Positions 47,257 to 58,309 of a stretch of 64,000 bases of DNA are shown here, one piece after another. Position numbers and translations under genes: made by a program. Positions within the stretch are counted from its first letter, which is position 1, and the number at the start of each line of letters is the position of its first letter. The stretch spans positions 78,298,001-78,362,000 of the forward strand of contig JAFFJZ010000001.1 of the NCBI GenBank assembly GCA_018340375.1, in the 5' to 3' direction. This DNA comes from Gonatopus flavifemur. Taxonomy: Eukaryota > Arthropoda > Insecta > Hymenoptera > Dryinidae. Under the pieces are notes generated by a model. It saw only the letters and a program-made list of their open reading frames with translations. It did no database searches and was not told the DNA's origin.

Positions 47257-50225
47257 ACCATTGTTTTTGCTCACAAAGTGAAACAACCACATATCTCTCA
47301 ACCTAAATTCGACTAATTGAAAAATAACCATATGATCACCGTAAAAATTGGTGATTCTGGAATTTTTTTAGTGAAAACAACTATGTGTTTATAAACTCAA
47401 AAGCTATTCAAGCTCTGGATTTCTTTGAGCGTTCTTCACGACCTCTGCACTATCTCATTCATAATTACACAAACACCAAAATCTTCCCACCAAAGATTTA
47501 TATAATGACTCCTAAGGATCCATAGAAAAGCTTCGTACGTTTTTGCTTCCATGCTTGCAACATTTTTCTGATATACCAAATTTCAGTGTACACACGCTAC
47601 AGTATTCCTTTATTGAACTATAAAAGATTCAATTGATATTGGTCTATTTAACCAATTACTTTCAATGCCAAGCCCTGCTAAAACAGTCCATAAAAACGAT
47701 TCAAATTTCGTCACATCAATGCATCACAAAAATCAGAGTTTTCTCATTTTTCTAGTCACATTTCTAGTCTGTCGATTTTTCCACATCGACCTCCTCTTCA
47801 CAAGTTTCGAATTGAACGTTTCGTTTTTTGTTCTTCTTTTTTTTTATACATCTATGGACCGGAAAGTAACATTAAAGGCACGTCCCCGATGAATACCATG
47901 TACGAGGGACTCATCTTCGAACCACACCTACTCTAGCGCATCTTGTTCCCTTTTTCTCTCTTTGCTTTATCCCGCCTCGATATATCTTGCACATATATTC
48001 CCGAACGTACCCTCAAGAAAGTACGAGCGACCTGTGACACCCGGAGCTTTTATGTACTTACACTTCAAAGCCATAAATATGATCCACTTGACTTCTCGAC
48101 ATCACCAACTCACGAAATCACTCCTTTCATTCAAATGATGCCGCCCGTTTTAACACGTCTCTTATCAAGGTAGGGCATTTCACATTGATCTTTCTCTTCA
48201 AATTTATGGGAAACGAAATGTCAAGAAAAAATATGTTGTACAAGTGACACTCACTTCACAGAGGTCTGCCTCTGCTGTAATATTCCTGAGATATGCAAAT
48301 CCGATAAGAGTGAGAGTCAGGAATTTAGAGTATGGAGATTATGTTTTTGGGGGTTTTTTCTTTGAAATGAATGAGTGGCGTAGCAAAGTCAACTGATAAA
48401 TTGCAGTTCATTCAATTGCCAACCATCAAATTCAGGTGGATGTATCCAACGTTACCCTGCTTAAAGAATCTCATTGAATCGATTGATTCTCATTGATTCC
48501 GATGCAGAATCAATGGGTTTGAATCAGTTCAATGAGGTTTTTTAAACAGGGTTTTCTATACTGTTCAACCAACTATATTACTGTTCTCTGCACAACCTCT
48601 TTTTCTTTAGTATACGAATTGTTTGTTCGAAGTTTCTCTTCTTCCAAGCGGTATTCAGTGAAACCATCGATTTCAACGAATGTTATTGTTTTTGAAATTT
48701 TTGTGATTTCTGCTTCATATATTTCTTGTGGTAGTTGAATTTTTTATATGACTGGAACCAGATATCCATAAATGATTTCTAAATGTTCAAGAGGAATTGA
48801 TTATTCAACAAAAAAAAACCATTTGGTTCAAATCTTGAAAGGGAATTTGACCTAGAACGGGATTTGGACAACCGTATGGGGCCACTTGTTTGAATTTTCA
48901 TATGGTACCATATGGCGCCATGTCATTCACGTTAACCGATGGTACGTTTTCTTGTTAGAATTTGATCCGATCCGTCCAATGTACTTATCGTGTTTGCCAA
49001 ATTCACGAACCATCATGTTTATCATTTATTGCAACAACAACACTCAGTAGTCAGGATGAATACGATGTTAATTGGATCAACTGCTACAAGTGTTGCGCTG
49101 ACTAACGTAAATACTTCTTAAGTTACAAACTATTCACATTAGATGCTAGAACTACGGTATCTGTTAAGATGACTAGTTAAATAGTTCTTGCATAGATGAT
49201 CGAAAAATGTCTACGTGAATAGTTACTGCAACTATTCCTTCTTTTCGTGCATCGTTTTTTCTTCGATATATTCGATAGTCGTATGTTACTCCGTCAATCT
49301 TGATTCGTAATGTCAAAAGGTTTGAAGACAACCCCCTTGGTTGCACGGTATCGGTACAACAAACGCTCGAAAACTACAAAGTGCCAGAGTTAGGCCAGAT
49401 GTCAGAGAGGAGCGGCCGTCTTTGTAGCTGTCAAGTGCGCGACGACGAACGATGAGAAAACGAAAACGATGAACGATGAAAAGGTAAAGCTAATTGTACG
49501 TATACACATATACACACAAATATATACCGCATACTAATGTATTTATATACACGCACAACACATATAAATTCATCTATAAATACTTAAGTTTTGAAATTTG
49601 ATGAGAATTGAAATCTTTCTTAATGCCAGGGTAATTTTATCTGAGGTTCGCAGTTTTAGACTTTTAATCAGAGAACAAACGAGTTAAATTGTCTTACGAA
49701 GGATGAGCAATATTTTTTTATTATGAACATTGTAGACTTCCCTACCCTGCTGAAAATGCCAAGCACATCCTAGCAGTTCCTGGGACCAGTGTTTCCACTT
49801 CAGGGATTATTATCCTAGTTTAGAGATTTTTTGACCTCTTGAGGGGTTGATTTTTAGGCGGAAGAAATATTCTCATGGAAATACAAAACCCAGGCTGAAA
49901 TGAAGTATTTAGAATGTATCTTGAAAAAGACATTCATTTTCCGAAAAGGGGAATATTTAGGGATTTTTTTCTTCTCAAAAAAAGGGATAATGGTGGATTT
50001 TTTATTCCACTTAGGGGGAAGTTGTTTTTGCCCTTATGGAAACACTGTCAGGGACAAAAATCGACAAAAACAGGCAGATCCAGGCAGTCCTAGAAACTAC
50101 TAGGATTCATCCAAATTTGTCTGGCAGTTTCAATAGAGTAATTCAAAACAGCACCTGAATCTTATTGGTCAGTGACATTGAAATCAAATGATTATTCTGC
50201 CCTATTCCATCTCATGAAAGTCTAC
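47257..50225. other. Intergenic DNA with candidate 5' exon
   Basis: A small hairpin lies at 48455-48551 and a repeat with 'ccctgctgaaaatgccaagca' near 49745. The GC-richer stretch 49370-49483 ends in the donor GATGAAAAG|GTAAAG and contains an in-frame ATG (M-N-D-E-K, phase 0), so it could be a first exon on the plus strand. No downstream exon was recognised. Confidence 0.35.
48455..48551. repeat. 97-bp hairpin element
   Basis: The ends CCCTGCTTAAA and TTTAAACAGGG are near-exact inverted repeats. The interior repeats 'tcattga/tcaatga' motifs in both orientations. It is non-coding. Confidence 0.55.
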
Positions 50226-50764
50226 CCACTGAGCATTTCCGTTAGAACCTTGCATTAACATTGCGTCGATGTTGATGCGATCTTGAAAGTACCTGCACTG
50301 AAAAAACAGATATCTTGAAAAATACCATAATTTATGGATTTTCAGCGCTGGTCTGACCCGAGTCGGAATATTTACTTGCATGAATCTCTAAAAGTACCAT
50401 AATTTCTTGGACTTTTTGAAATAAGTATGGTACCTTCCGTATAAAATATATATAATATATACATATATACTTTTTTTTTTTTTTTTTTTTAAAAATTTAG
50501 ACTCACTCGGTCAGAGAAAAAAAAAAAAATATTATGGTACTGTTAAGAATACTTTTTTTGTGTTATGAGAATTACAACAGTAATATTACAACATTCAATT
50601 ACAAGTAAATTGCAGCAACGTTACGTTGTCAGGTGATATTTCAACGATATTTTTGCAAGTTACTTTTGTAATATTGCGTTTGTAAATTGAAAGACAAGTA
50701 CTTTCAAGATCGCATCAATATCGCTGCAATGTTAATGCAAGGTTCTAACGGAAATGCTCAGTGG
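50226..50764. mobile_element. Non-autonomous element with ~67-bp inverted ends
   Basis: The left arm starts CCACTGAGCATTTCCGTTAG and continues to GATCTTGAAAGTAC. The right arm is its reverse complement with few mismatches, ending GGAAATGCTCAGTGG. The 539-bp element encloses AT-rich DNA with a poly-T tract (about 50470-50490). It encodes no transposase. Confidence 0.75.
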
Positions 50765-51520
50765 ATATATTTTGTGGAATTGAATAGTCATGTATCGACC
50801 CATAGTTTACATTGTCCATCGCTTTTTTATTGCTTTTCTGTTAAATCTAAATGGCGAGAAGAATTGATTTTTAATAACTCCAAGAAATATTTCTATAAGC
50901 CAGTGCGCTTCTTCTGAATTTTCAGTCAAAATCTTCGAATAAGAAATCAACTTCAATAAAATTTCATGAAACTAGGAGAAAAAACAAATGAATATACTTC
51001 AGATCTGCATGAAAATGAAACGTATTTAACGCCATAAGAATCTCCTGAACATTAAAATATCTTCAACGTTCGCACTTCGATATCTAATATTTTTCTACAT
51101 TTATCATTATGAAGCCAACTTTCCACAGCTCATTTTTTATAACACGAACATCCACGGAAGAGTTCCCCGTGATACGTACATGACTATATTTTTACCAATG
51201 TAAATTCGGTAAAACTTTTATACTCGCCATCGTCGCGACGGCGATATGGGGTTTGCGGTCGTTTGGTCGCACATCGTCACGCTGTCGTTTCTTCCGTTTC
51301 CTTTGCGGTGACGTGTAAGCGCGAACACGCGTGCATAAGTCTCATAGAACTATTTTCGACCCGCTTCAAAATCGGTGCCACCTGAGACGACGGCATATAC
51401 TATACGGTCCTAGGGAGTCGGGCACGTGGCATGACCATTAAAAACTATAAACAAAACGTCAAACGGTCTAACAAATTTCGCCATCCGTCAATATTTTATC
51501 TGAATAAAAATCTTATCGTG
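50765..51520. other. Intergenic DNA with GC-richer promoter-like patch
   Basis: About 51225-51425 is clearly richer in CpG (gtcgcgacggcgat; gtaagcgcgaacacgcgtg) than its surroundings. It could be an unassigned promoter or untranslated exon; no coding frame is supported. Confidence 0.35.
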
Positions 51521-52623
51521 CACTGTAAAAAAATTTTACCGGAAAATTCCAGTACATGTACTGGAAGTCATTAACCTGTACATGTACCGGAAAATTTCAG
51601 CACATTTGTACTGCAAAAATTCAGTGCAAACGTTATGGAATTTCCGCATCAAAACTGGAAATTTTCTGAGCCTCGGTACTGGAATTTTTCAGTACACGAG
51701 CTGGACTTTTCCAGGACATGTACTGGAAAATTAATGCTGAAAATATCCATGAAAATTGAAAAAAAATTGCTCACGCAAAGTGATTTTGCAGGGTCCTTGT
51801 GTTCCAAGATGATTGAGAAACTTTTGATCGTTCATTTGGATGGACAGAAACTCATGTCTACCTAACAGGATTTGAACCCACACTTTTCTACCTGCCTACC
51901 AACTGAAACCTAAGACCTAACCGATGAGCTATAGCGCGACATGTTGGAAGGCCAGCTTGGGTTACTACATATGCTTCATATCTAGAACACAAGAGGATAA
52001 GTCTTGGAAAAACCTCATATATCAATTTCATTGGCTACAATTACAATTATTATTCAAAATCTCAATCAGGAAATTTTTAATATAAAGACTTGAAATTTTT
52101 CCTGCCAGAAATGACGAAGTCCAATAGAAGTGGAAAATTTCAGTGCAACAGTGATTAAATTCCGTTGCATAGCAACTGGAAAATTCCATCACACGACCTG
52201 AAAATTGCAGTTCAAAACCTGTATAATTCAATTGCATAGTAACTGGAAAATTCCATCACAAAACCTGAGAATTGCAGTTAAAAACCTGTATAATTCCAGT
52301 ATACCAACGATTAGGTTTTTTTTTCTAAATTCCAAATTTTTTCTCAAGTCCTTTTTGAGGGAATATTTTTTTTTGCTGCACAAGAACTATAAAATTGTAG
52401 TACGAGCCGGTAAAATTTTCGCGAAATCATGGCAAAATTTCAGTACATCATCTCAAACTTGAAAATTCCAGTACAATGACTGAATTTTCAGTTATGCTTG
52501 GTAAATTTTCAGTAACGTAACAACAAAATCTCTGTACATGTACTGGAATATCCATATTCCAGTACTAGCACTGGAAATTTCCAGTCCAGTTGCACAGTAA
52601 ATTTCCAGTTTTTTTTTACAGTG
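51521..52623 (+). mobile_element. 1.1-kb CACTGTAAAAA element with tRNA-like insert, copy A
   Basis: The ends are CACTGTAAAAAAATTTTACC and CCAGTTTTTTTTTACAGTG, flanked by TG on both sides. Both arms are built from many reiterations of 'aaattccagtac' and its complement, including the perfect palindrome CCAGTACATGTACTGG. A tRNA-derived segment lies at 51864-51940 on the minus strand. There is no transposase. The copy at 58894-59994 is almost identical and inverted. The open frames of about 70-85 codons inside are by-products of the repeated motif. Confidence 0.85.
51864..51940 (-). ncRNA. tRNA-derived sequence in copy A
   Basis: On the minus strand, an A box TAGCTCATCGG (51921-51931) and a B box GGTTCAAATCC (51868-51878) have the order, and roughly the spacing, of RNA polymerase III internal promoters. 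A second A-box-like block (CAGTTGGTAGG) lies between them. The stems pair poorly (several G-U pairs in the T arm), so this is a tRNA relic or SINE head, not a credible decoding tRNA. Confidence 0.6.
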
Positions 52624-52783
52624 TGAGGTGGATAGGAGTTCATAGAATTTTTAGCGAATTTTACAACTTCTTCGATACCAATGGACTTTGTACACTGATA
52701 TTTTGTGATAATCTCTCCGTAGAGTGATCATAAATTATTTTAAAACATTTTGAATAATCATGGTTGCTTTATAAACTGTGTGT

Positions 52784-52890
52784 TAGTGATAGACATCCTT
52801 GAAAGAGATCGATCCTTTTTTCTATAAAACATATCGAATTTTTATTGAAGTCTAAAAAAGATCGATCCTTTTCAAAGATCCCAATCATTA
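52784..52890. mobile_element. hAT-like MITE, second copy
   Basis: It begins TAGTGATAGACATCC, ends CCCAATCATTA, and has AGATCGATCCTTTT in both arms. It is flanked by CTGTGTGT (52776-52783) and CTGTATGT (52891-52898), an 8-bp duplication with one difference. The layout matches the element at 1743-1883. Confidence 0.65.
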
Positions 52891-52983
52891 CTGTATGTGT
52901 ACGGAACAAACAATCATCAACATAAATAAGAGAAACATGCTTATCTCAAAACGTTAGTTGGTTACTTTAAAATAGTTATACTA

Positions 52984-53235
52984 CTCTCTAAATTCTTTGG
53001 AGTGAATATTCACTCTTCAAAGAGTCAAAATACTGCAACTCTACAACGGAGTGGGAGCTCAACTCTTGAAGAGTGAAATTTCACTCTTTAAAAGTCAATA
53101 TTCACTCTTTTTCCTAAGAGTGAGTTTTGCACTCCAAACACCAGAGTTGATTTCCACTCGTGAAAATTCACTTTTTCGGAGTTGCAGTATTTTCACTCGG
53201 CAAGAGTGAATTTTCACTCCAAGGAATTTAGAGAG
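52984..53235. mobile_element. TA-flanked palindromic MITE
   Basis: The ends CTCTCTAAATTCTTTGGAG and CTCCAAGGAATTTAGAGAG are inverted repeats flanked by TA on each side. The inner pair ACTGCAACTC and GAGTTGCAGT, and many repeats of 'agagtgaat/attcactct', extend the fold. TA duplication suggests Tc1/mariner-type mobilisation (inference). It is non-coding. Confidence 0.75.
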
Positions 53236-54308
53236 TATATTACAGGGTTTTGATACAAATTGTGTTCAATTTGATTAACCATCCCAGTAATGGTTTCAAA
53301 CATGACCAACCCCCGCTGTTTACAGTGTAATGTATGGCTGAGCAATAGAAAAAGTATTCAAAGGTTCCAAACCTCCAACAAAATTATGACTGATAACAAC
53401 GAACCCACTGTGGAGCGATATCTGACTACTTTTTCCGTAGGAATTAATGTATCAAGTGAATTTGAAACCATATACTTCTCCGAACACAAGGTTCCATCTT
53501 GACAGAGATTGGGATCGGCTACTTCGAATGTTGTTTCGAAGAAGAAGGAAACGAACAGCACGTTATACACAGGAGTAGGAAGATTCTTCTTCAGGTATGA
53601 ACCGGAAGTTAGAAAAAGATTCAAACTCAACCAAGATATATGGTACTTCCACGAAAATGGGTCATACAGAAAGAATATGAATGAAGATAGTGACTTCCTG
53701 CTTTCTGTACCGATAGCTAAACATTTTAGCACCCACAGGAGCTAAAATTTAGCTAATGAATACTGGAAAACATAGAATATTTATTTGTAGGAATTAAATC
53801 TTCAATTAGATGCAAAAATTGATTACTTGTGGCGAATAAATTATTCATTCAGAAGGCCAATTTATTTGGGAAGAGCATTCCATTATTTGATTCGATTGAA
53901 TATTTCATTAATCCTAAGACATATTTTATGGAGAAAGGACAAATAAATTATTTATTTGGTTGGAAGAAATTTTTGTTTCAGTGAAGCTAAAAATTTGGCG
54001 GCAGGAGCTGAAATTCAGCTATGGGAGCTAAGAAAATGGCTGTCCATCTCACAGCTAATTATTTTTTTCCCGTATGTATTGATATTAAATGTAATATTAT
54101 AACCGCGTTTTGAGAATGATTGGAAGCACAATTAAGAATTCCTTCAATTCGATAGTTTATTTTCCTTTTTTTTTTATTCAACAATCTCATTTCAATCTTC
54201 TTGAATTTTTTTCCACTTATTTGCTGGAATATGATTCGTTACATATTTTTAAATACGATCCCCGACAAAACCGTACGAAAATCTGACACGGTTTTACCGA
54301 GTTTCGTA
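53236..54308. other. Intergenic DNA, no supported gene
   Basis: A 78-codon plus-strand frame (53509) and a 124-codon minus-strand frame (53358) overlap and have no recognisable features. From about 53710 to 54085 the 'agctaaaaattt/ggagctaa' dispersed repeat recurs. Confidence 0.4.
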
Positions 54309-54559
54309 CACTGTGAAAAATATAGGGAGGTTCTCCTCCCTTCGATGGTTGATTCTATCCCCTGATCGCAACAGAATTGCTCCTTCATCGAAGATAGGAG
54401 GTTTTTCCTCTATTTTGAGGAAGTATCCCGTTTTTGGGTGTTGAATCTCCCAAAAAGACAGGGAAAACTGCACCAAATCAAGGTAAACAGTTCCCTATTC
54501 ATGGTGGAATTTCGCTACCACCAAAACTGAGGGAAAATCGTGGCATCGTTTTTACAGTG
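54309..54559. mobile_element. CACTGTAAAAA-family MITE, complete, 251 bp
   Basis: It is flanked by TA (54307-54308 and 54560-54561). The ends are CACTGTGAAAAAT and TTTTTACAGTG. The interior is non-coding and aligns in reverse orientation with the partial copy at 16390-16620. Confidence 0.75.
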
Positions 54560-54608
54560 TATGGTTTTGTCCTAGGATTTGCCTGGATATGTTCGAACTT
54601 GCTTTGCA

Positions 54609-54676
54609 CACGGAAAAAAATGTTTAGCTGTATCAGCTAGACTTTAGCTGGTACAGTTAAACATTTTTTTTCCGTG
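54609..54676. repeat. 68-bp hairpin element
   Basis: CACGGAAAAAAATGTTTAGC is matched by the right end, which reads TTTAACTGTACC in its inner part and ends TTTTTTTTCCGTG. The core AGCTGTATCAGCTAGACTTTAGCTGGTACAG is itself near-symmetrical. This may be a minimal MITE of the CACGG-AAAA type seen at 5146. Confidence 0.6.
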
Positions 54677-55464
54677 AATTTTCAACAAAAATTCTTTAAA
54701 TTCATCAATCATCTACTCTCAGTAAACACAAAAAAAATTCAACTTGAATAATCAATCAAATAAAATACTGAGTCAAACTTTACGAATACAACTGTATAAA
54801 TTAAGAAAATTTTATAAAAATTCCAGTACTCTATGTTCGGCAACACAGGAACCATTAAAAGATTTTTTCTAATGATTCGGACTACACAGTATATAATATC
54901 ATCCTTAAAGAAGGTTTTGAAGATATACATACAAAATGACCGTGTGAAGCAGAACTTGATATCGCTAACAGCTGCCGACTCAACAAGTTGTTATGTGGAT
55001 TCTTTTTTAAAATACAACTTCTATAAAACTCTAGAACTTTTATGGCCAGCTACCCGACCTCCAGGGAATGTTTTTTTTTCAATCTAACAGTTCCCGTGCG
55101 GAAATTGTCGGGGATGAATGAACGATCCCGTACCGAGAGGGATTTATTTACTCAATTCTGGCGACAAAATTGTAAATTCAAAGTGAATTAGATAACTTAG
55201 ATGTTAGATAATTACTAAAGCTGGGCTTTGAAACTTCACCTGCACGCGATCAAAATTTTTCCTCCAACCACCATCATCTGCTGTGCTATAAAATTGTGCA
55301 CATGATTTGCCAATACGGGCCCTAAGTCCTTACTGTCGAATCAACTAAGTCTGAGCTGTGATGGTAGTTGGAATATCACAGCATAGGTAACTTCGGCAAC
55401 GGTGCTGCATCAGTATGGAGCCGAGTTTCAATTTCCAGAAGGATCATTGTTTTCATTCCAACTA
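54677..55464. other. Intergenic DNA, no supported gene
   Basis: Only overlapping short frames on both strands (about 54739-55087). No splice or motif support. Confidence 0.4.
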
Positions 55465-55466
55465 TA

Positions 55467-55668
55467 CACTGAGAAGAAATGTAGTGGAGCCAACCGCATA
55501 TGAGTTTGGATACCGCGAATCTCGCCGCGAGGTTGACTCAACTGAATATCAATTGAAATGACCGAATGAGCATTTACTTCAATCGATATTCAGTTGAGTC
55601 GACCTCGCGGTGAGATTCGCCGTATCCAAACTCATATGCGGTTGGCTCCACTGCATTTTTTCTCAGTG
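55467..55668. mobile_element. Near-perfect palindromic MITE, TA-flanked
   Basis: This 202-bp element lies between TA dinucleotides (55465-55466 and 55669-55670). The ends CACTGAGAAGAAATG and CATTTTTTCTCAGTG, and the arms containing CAACCGCATATGAGTTTGGA and its complement, pair over almost the full length and leave a loop of about 20-30 bases. It is non-coding. The high arm identity suggests recent mobility. Confidence 0.85.
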
Positions 55669-56909
55669 TACCACTTTGAGTTCACCTCAGGAACCAACAG
55701 GATTCTAGAGAATTCTTTATGAAGGTAATAGGGATTGCTATACTGTCAAGGAATATTTAAGATTCAATGCCTTTTAGTAACAAATGCGGGTTCAACTTCA
55801 TCCAGAAGGAAATGAAACATGTATATGTATAGTATTTTTATATTTGAGTGAAAATTAATTTCAATAAACAATTGAAACTTCAACAGAATCTTGAATGACT
55901 ACAAATTTGAAAGCGTATATTATTAATCCAATACCAAACTTCCACTCGGATTATTTGACAAATCTTCTTTCTAACATAATATAATCTTATAAAGCGTCTG
56001 ATGATTTGTCTTTGTATCAACCGATAGATTATTTTTGTTTCTGAATATTGCGATACCACAAAATCATCCCTCTAATTTTTTATTACGAATTCCATTATTC
56101 CCTGTATACATTTTGTACGATAAACTTGTACAATATGTTTTAAGTATAGATGCGATATAGGCTTGGAAGGCAAAAGAAAAAAAAAGGTAGCGACCTCACT
56201 GAACCGACCTCTCCTTCGAAATTTATAATTTAGACCGCCTGTCGGCAGCTAATTTCCTGTTGGGTAGGCGTGTCCCTACTTTGTTCAGAAACAGTCTTTG
56301 TGAATGTATTTTTCGAGCAAGTCTACAACGATAGAAAAAGGAAATTGAATGAGTCGAAGATGGTGGGAAAATAAGAACAAAAATATGATGTATACATTTT
56401 TCAACAACAATATAATTATAAAATAATGCAAATGAGATCACTCTTCAAATCCGAATGAATTAACAGCAAGTGTAGGTATTGACATTTTTACCATCGGTTT
56501 GCGTCAATGAAACTTCTGCGAAAAACGATTTATTGTTTACGAGATTGTATATTTGAGTATACCAAAATTGGAACCATTCCCCGATTTACTATCATTTTTA
56601 GTAATAACTTTCCATGATCTTTCTGTTTGGGATAATATATGGTTCGTTTTGCAAATTTTTCGCTAGGATGATCATGAAATTTGAAAATGTGTCATTGAAA
56701 TTTATAAATTTGTCATTGGACTTGAAACATTTATCACCTAAGGACAGTCCTTCAAGGAATGGACAAAATTTTTCCACATACTTCCTGATCAACTAAGCAA
56801 TGAATACAAATCTTGAATCCGCAGTGATGAAGTCATTGCTAAAATTGAGCTTTGAATATGAAATTGAAACTGCAAATGATTCCTAAGAATTATGCAAACG
56901 ATTATAAAC
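55669..56909. other. Intergenic DNA, no supported gene
   Basis: AT-rich unique-looking DNA. The short frames on both strands near 56223-56796 are mirror images of each other and are not supported. Confidence 0.4.
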
Positions 56910-57382
56910 ATCCCATGTGGAAATGGAAACACGCGCCGCTACTGGCTGAGTCCTGTTGCCGGAGTTGCCAGTACCGGCAAATCCAAAACTGCCATTATGG
57001 AGCCAGTTGAATTGACGGTACTGGCAAGGAGTCAAAATGATAATATCATTTTACATAAGGGCCAGTAGAACATTTACAATAGCGTCGGTACTGATTTTTA
57101 ATGTGAGCCAACTATGGCGGAACTCTGACATGACAACAGAACCAATTGTTCTGCCATACCTGGATGAGAAGTGATAGAGAGTCAAAATAATACATTCTAT
57201 GTAGGAATTCAGACCCGTACCAGTACTGGCACAGTGCTGGTAATTAGAGATCCCTGGAGTTATATTTCAAGTAGAAGAAAAAAATAGATTGAATTTGAAC
57301 TTTCCAAACTTTGTGAATCTATTTTTCTCATCACCGATATCTGAGAAAGACGCTTTGGAAGTGGTTTCATGAAGATTCACTG

Positions 57383-57455
57383 GGCAAGGATTGAACCCGG
57401 GACCTGCGAGTGAGAAACAAAGTCTATCATATCAACTAATCTCCGAGTTGACAAC
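57383..57455 (-). ncRNA. tRNA-derived (SINE-like) sequence
   Basis: On the minus strand, an A-box-like TAGTTGATATG (57429-57439) precedes a B box GGTTCAATCC (57388-57397) within CAGGTCCCGGGTTCAATCC. The middle contains TTTCTCACTCGCAG, reminiscent of a CAC-anticodon tRNA, but the stems do not close well. A relic that probably served as a polymerase III promoter rather than a functional tRNA. Confidence 0.5.
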
Positions 57456-57479
57456 GGACCACTTAAATTTCCATTTATT

Positions 57480-58090
57480 GTACTAATTCCTTCGAAGTCA
57501 CACAATTTACCATAGACTCCGTAGTGCAACAAGATTCTACCAATACTGGCTCATTGTTCTCTATCGAACGTATCGAATGATCATACCAACTCTGTCTCGA
57601 TACTGACGCGACTCCGGCTCACTACAAAGATCAAGTTGCCAAGATGGTGATTCTAATGTCAATCGACTACCGATTCCGTAGTCAACCAGAGTCCCACCAA
57701 TACTGGTACCATGTCGTCTATCGAACATATTGAATCATAATACCAACTCTGGCTCAATGCTGGCGCGACTCCGGCTGATCACAACAGCCGAGTTGCCAAG
57801 ATCATAATTTCAACATCAATCGACTATCGATTCTGTAGTCAGCCAGAGTCATATCATTACTGGCACATTGCTGTCTAACACACATATAGTATGATAATAT
57901 CAACTCTGGCTCAGTACCGGCGTGACTCCGGCTTACTACAATAGCCAAGTTGCCAAAATGGTGATTTTAACGTCAGTTCACTACCGATTTTGTAATCAGC
58001 TAGAGTCATATCATTACTGGCACATTGCCGTCTGTTGTACACATGGAATGATGATACCGACTCTGGTTGAATACTGGCACGGTACCGTTT
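57480..58090. repeat. 157-bp tandem repeat array, about 4 units
   Basis: The anchor GTTGCCAA recurs at 57635, 57792 and 57949, exactly 157 bases apart each time. It is followed in each unit by related sequence (gatggtgattctaa; gatcataatttcaa; aatggtgattttaa) and by 'ccagagtc..accaatactgg'. A first, more diverged partial unit precedes them. The units differ by tens of percent, so the array is old. Confidence 0.85.
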
Positions 58091-58309
58091 CTCTACATCC
58101 TGGGTATTGTCCAGACGGTATTCATTCGATACTGACCCTATACCGTCTGTCCACGCGAGCCAATACCGTCTGAAATCTGGCGAATGTTCGGCGACAATTG
58201 AAAAAAGGTAATGATCCTGAACCGGCACAGTTGTTTTTGCCGGACTTTGGCAAATACAACCTCGCCAGTACCGCGTCATTTGTCAACTCTGGCTATTTCC
58301 ACATGGGAT

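Larger units (their letters stand above)
56910..58309. mobile_element. 1.4-kb non-autonomous element with internal satellite
   Basis: The ends ATCCCATGTGGAAAT and ATTTCCACATGGGAT are exact 15-bp inverted repeats; the sub-terminal parts share 'ttgccgg' and 'cagtaccg' in inverted order. It encloses a tRNA-like segment (57383-57455) and a 157-bp tandem array (57480-58090). The GC content is higher than the flanks. No transposase was found. The frames of 60-122 codons inside follow the tandem repeat and are not supported genes. Confidence 0.75.

Noticed and set aside
51635..51865. 76-codon frame repeated at 59650-59880
   Set aside because: It is repeated only because the two 1.1-kb elements are copies; the sequence follows the CCAGTAC motif array and is not protein-like.
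51864..51940. Functional tRNA gene
   Set aside because: A and B boxes are good, but the acceptor, anticodon and T stems do not pair well.
53358..53745. Overlapping 124- and 78-codon frames on opposite strands
   Set aside because: Mirror-image open frames without motifs, typical of chance in this composition.
57911..58279. 122-codon minus-strand frame
   Set aside because: Lies in the 157-bp tandem array and element end; composition follows the repeat.
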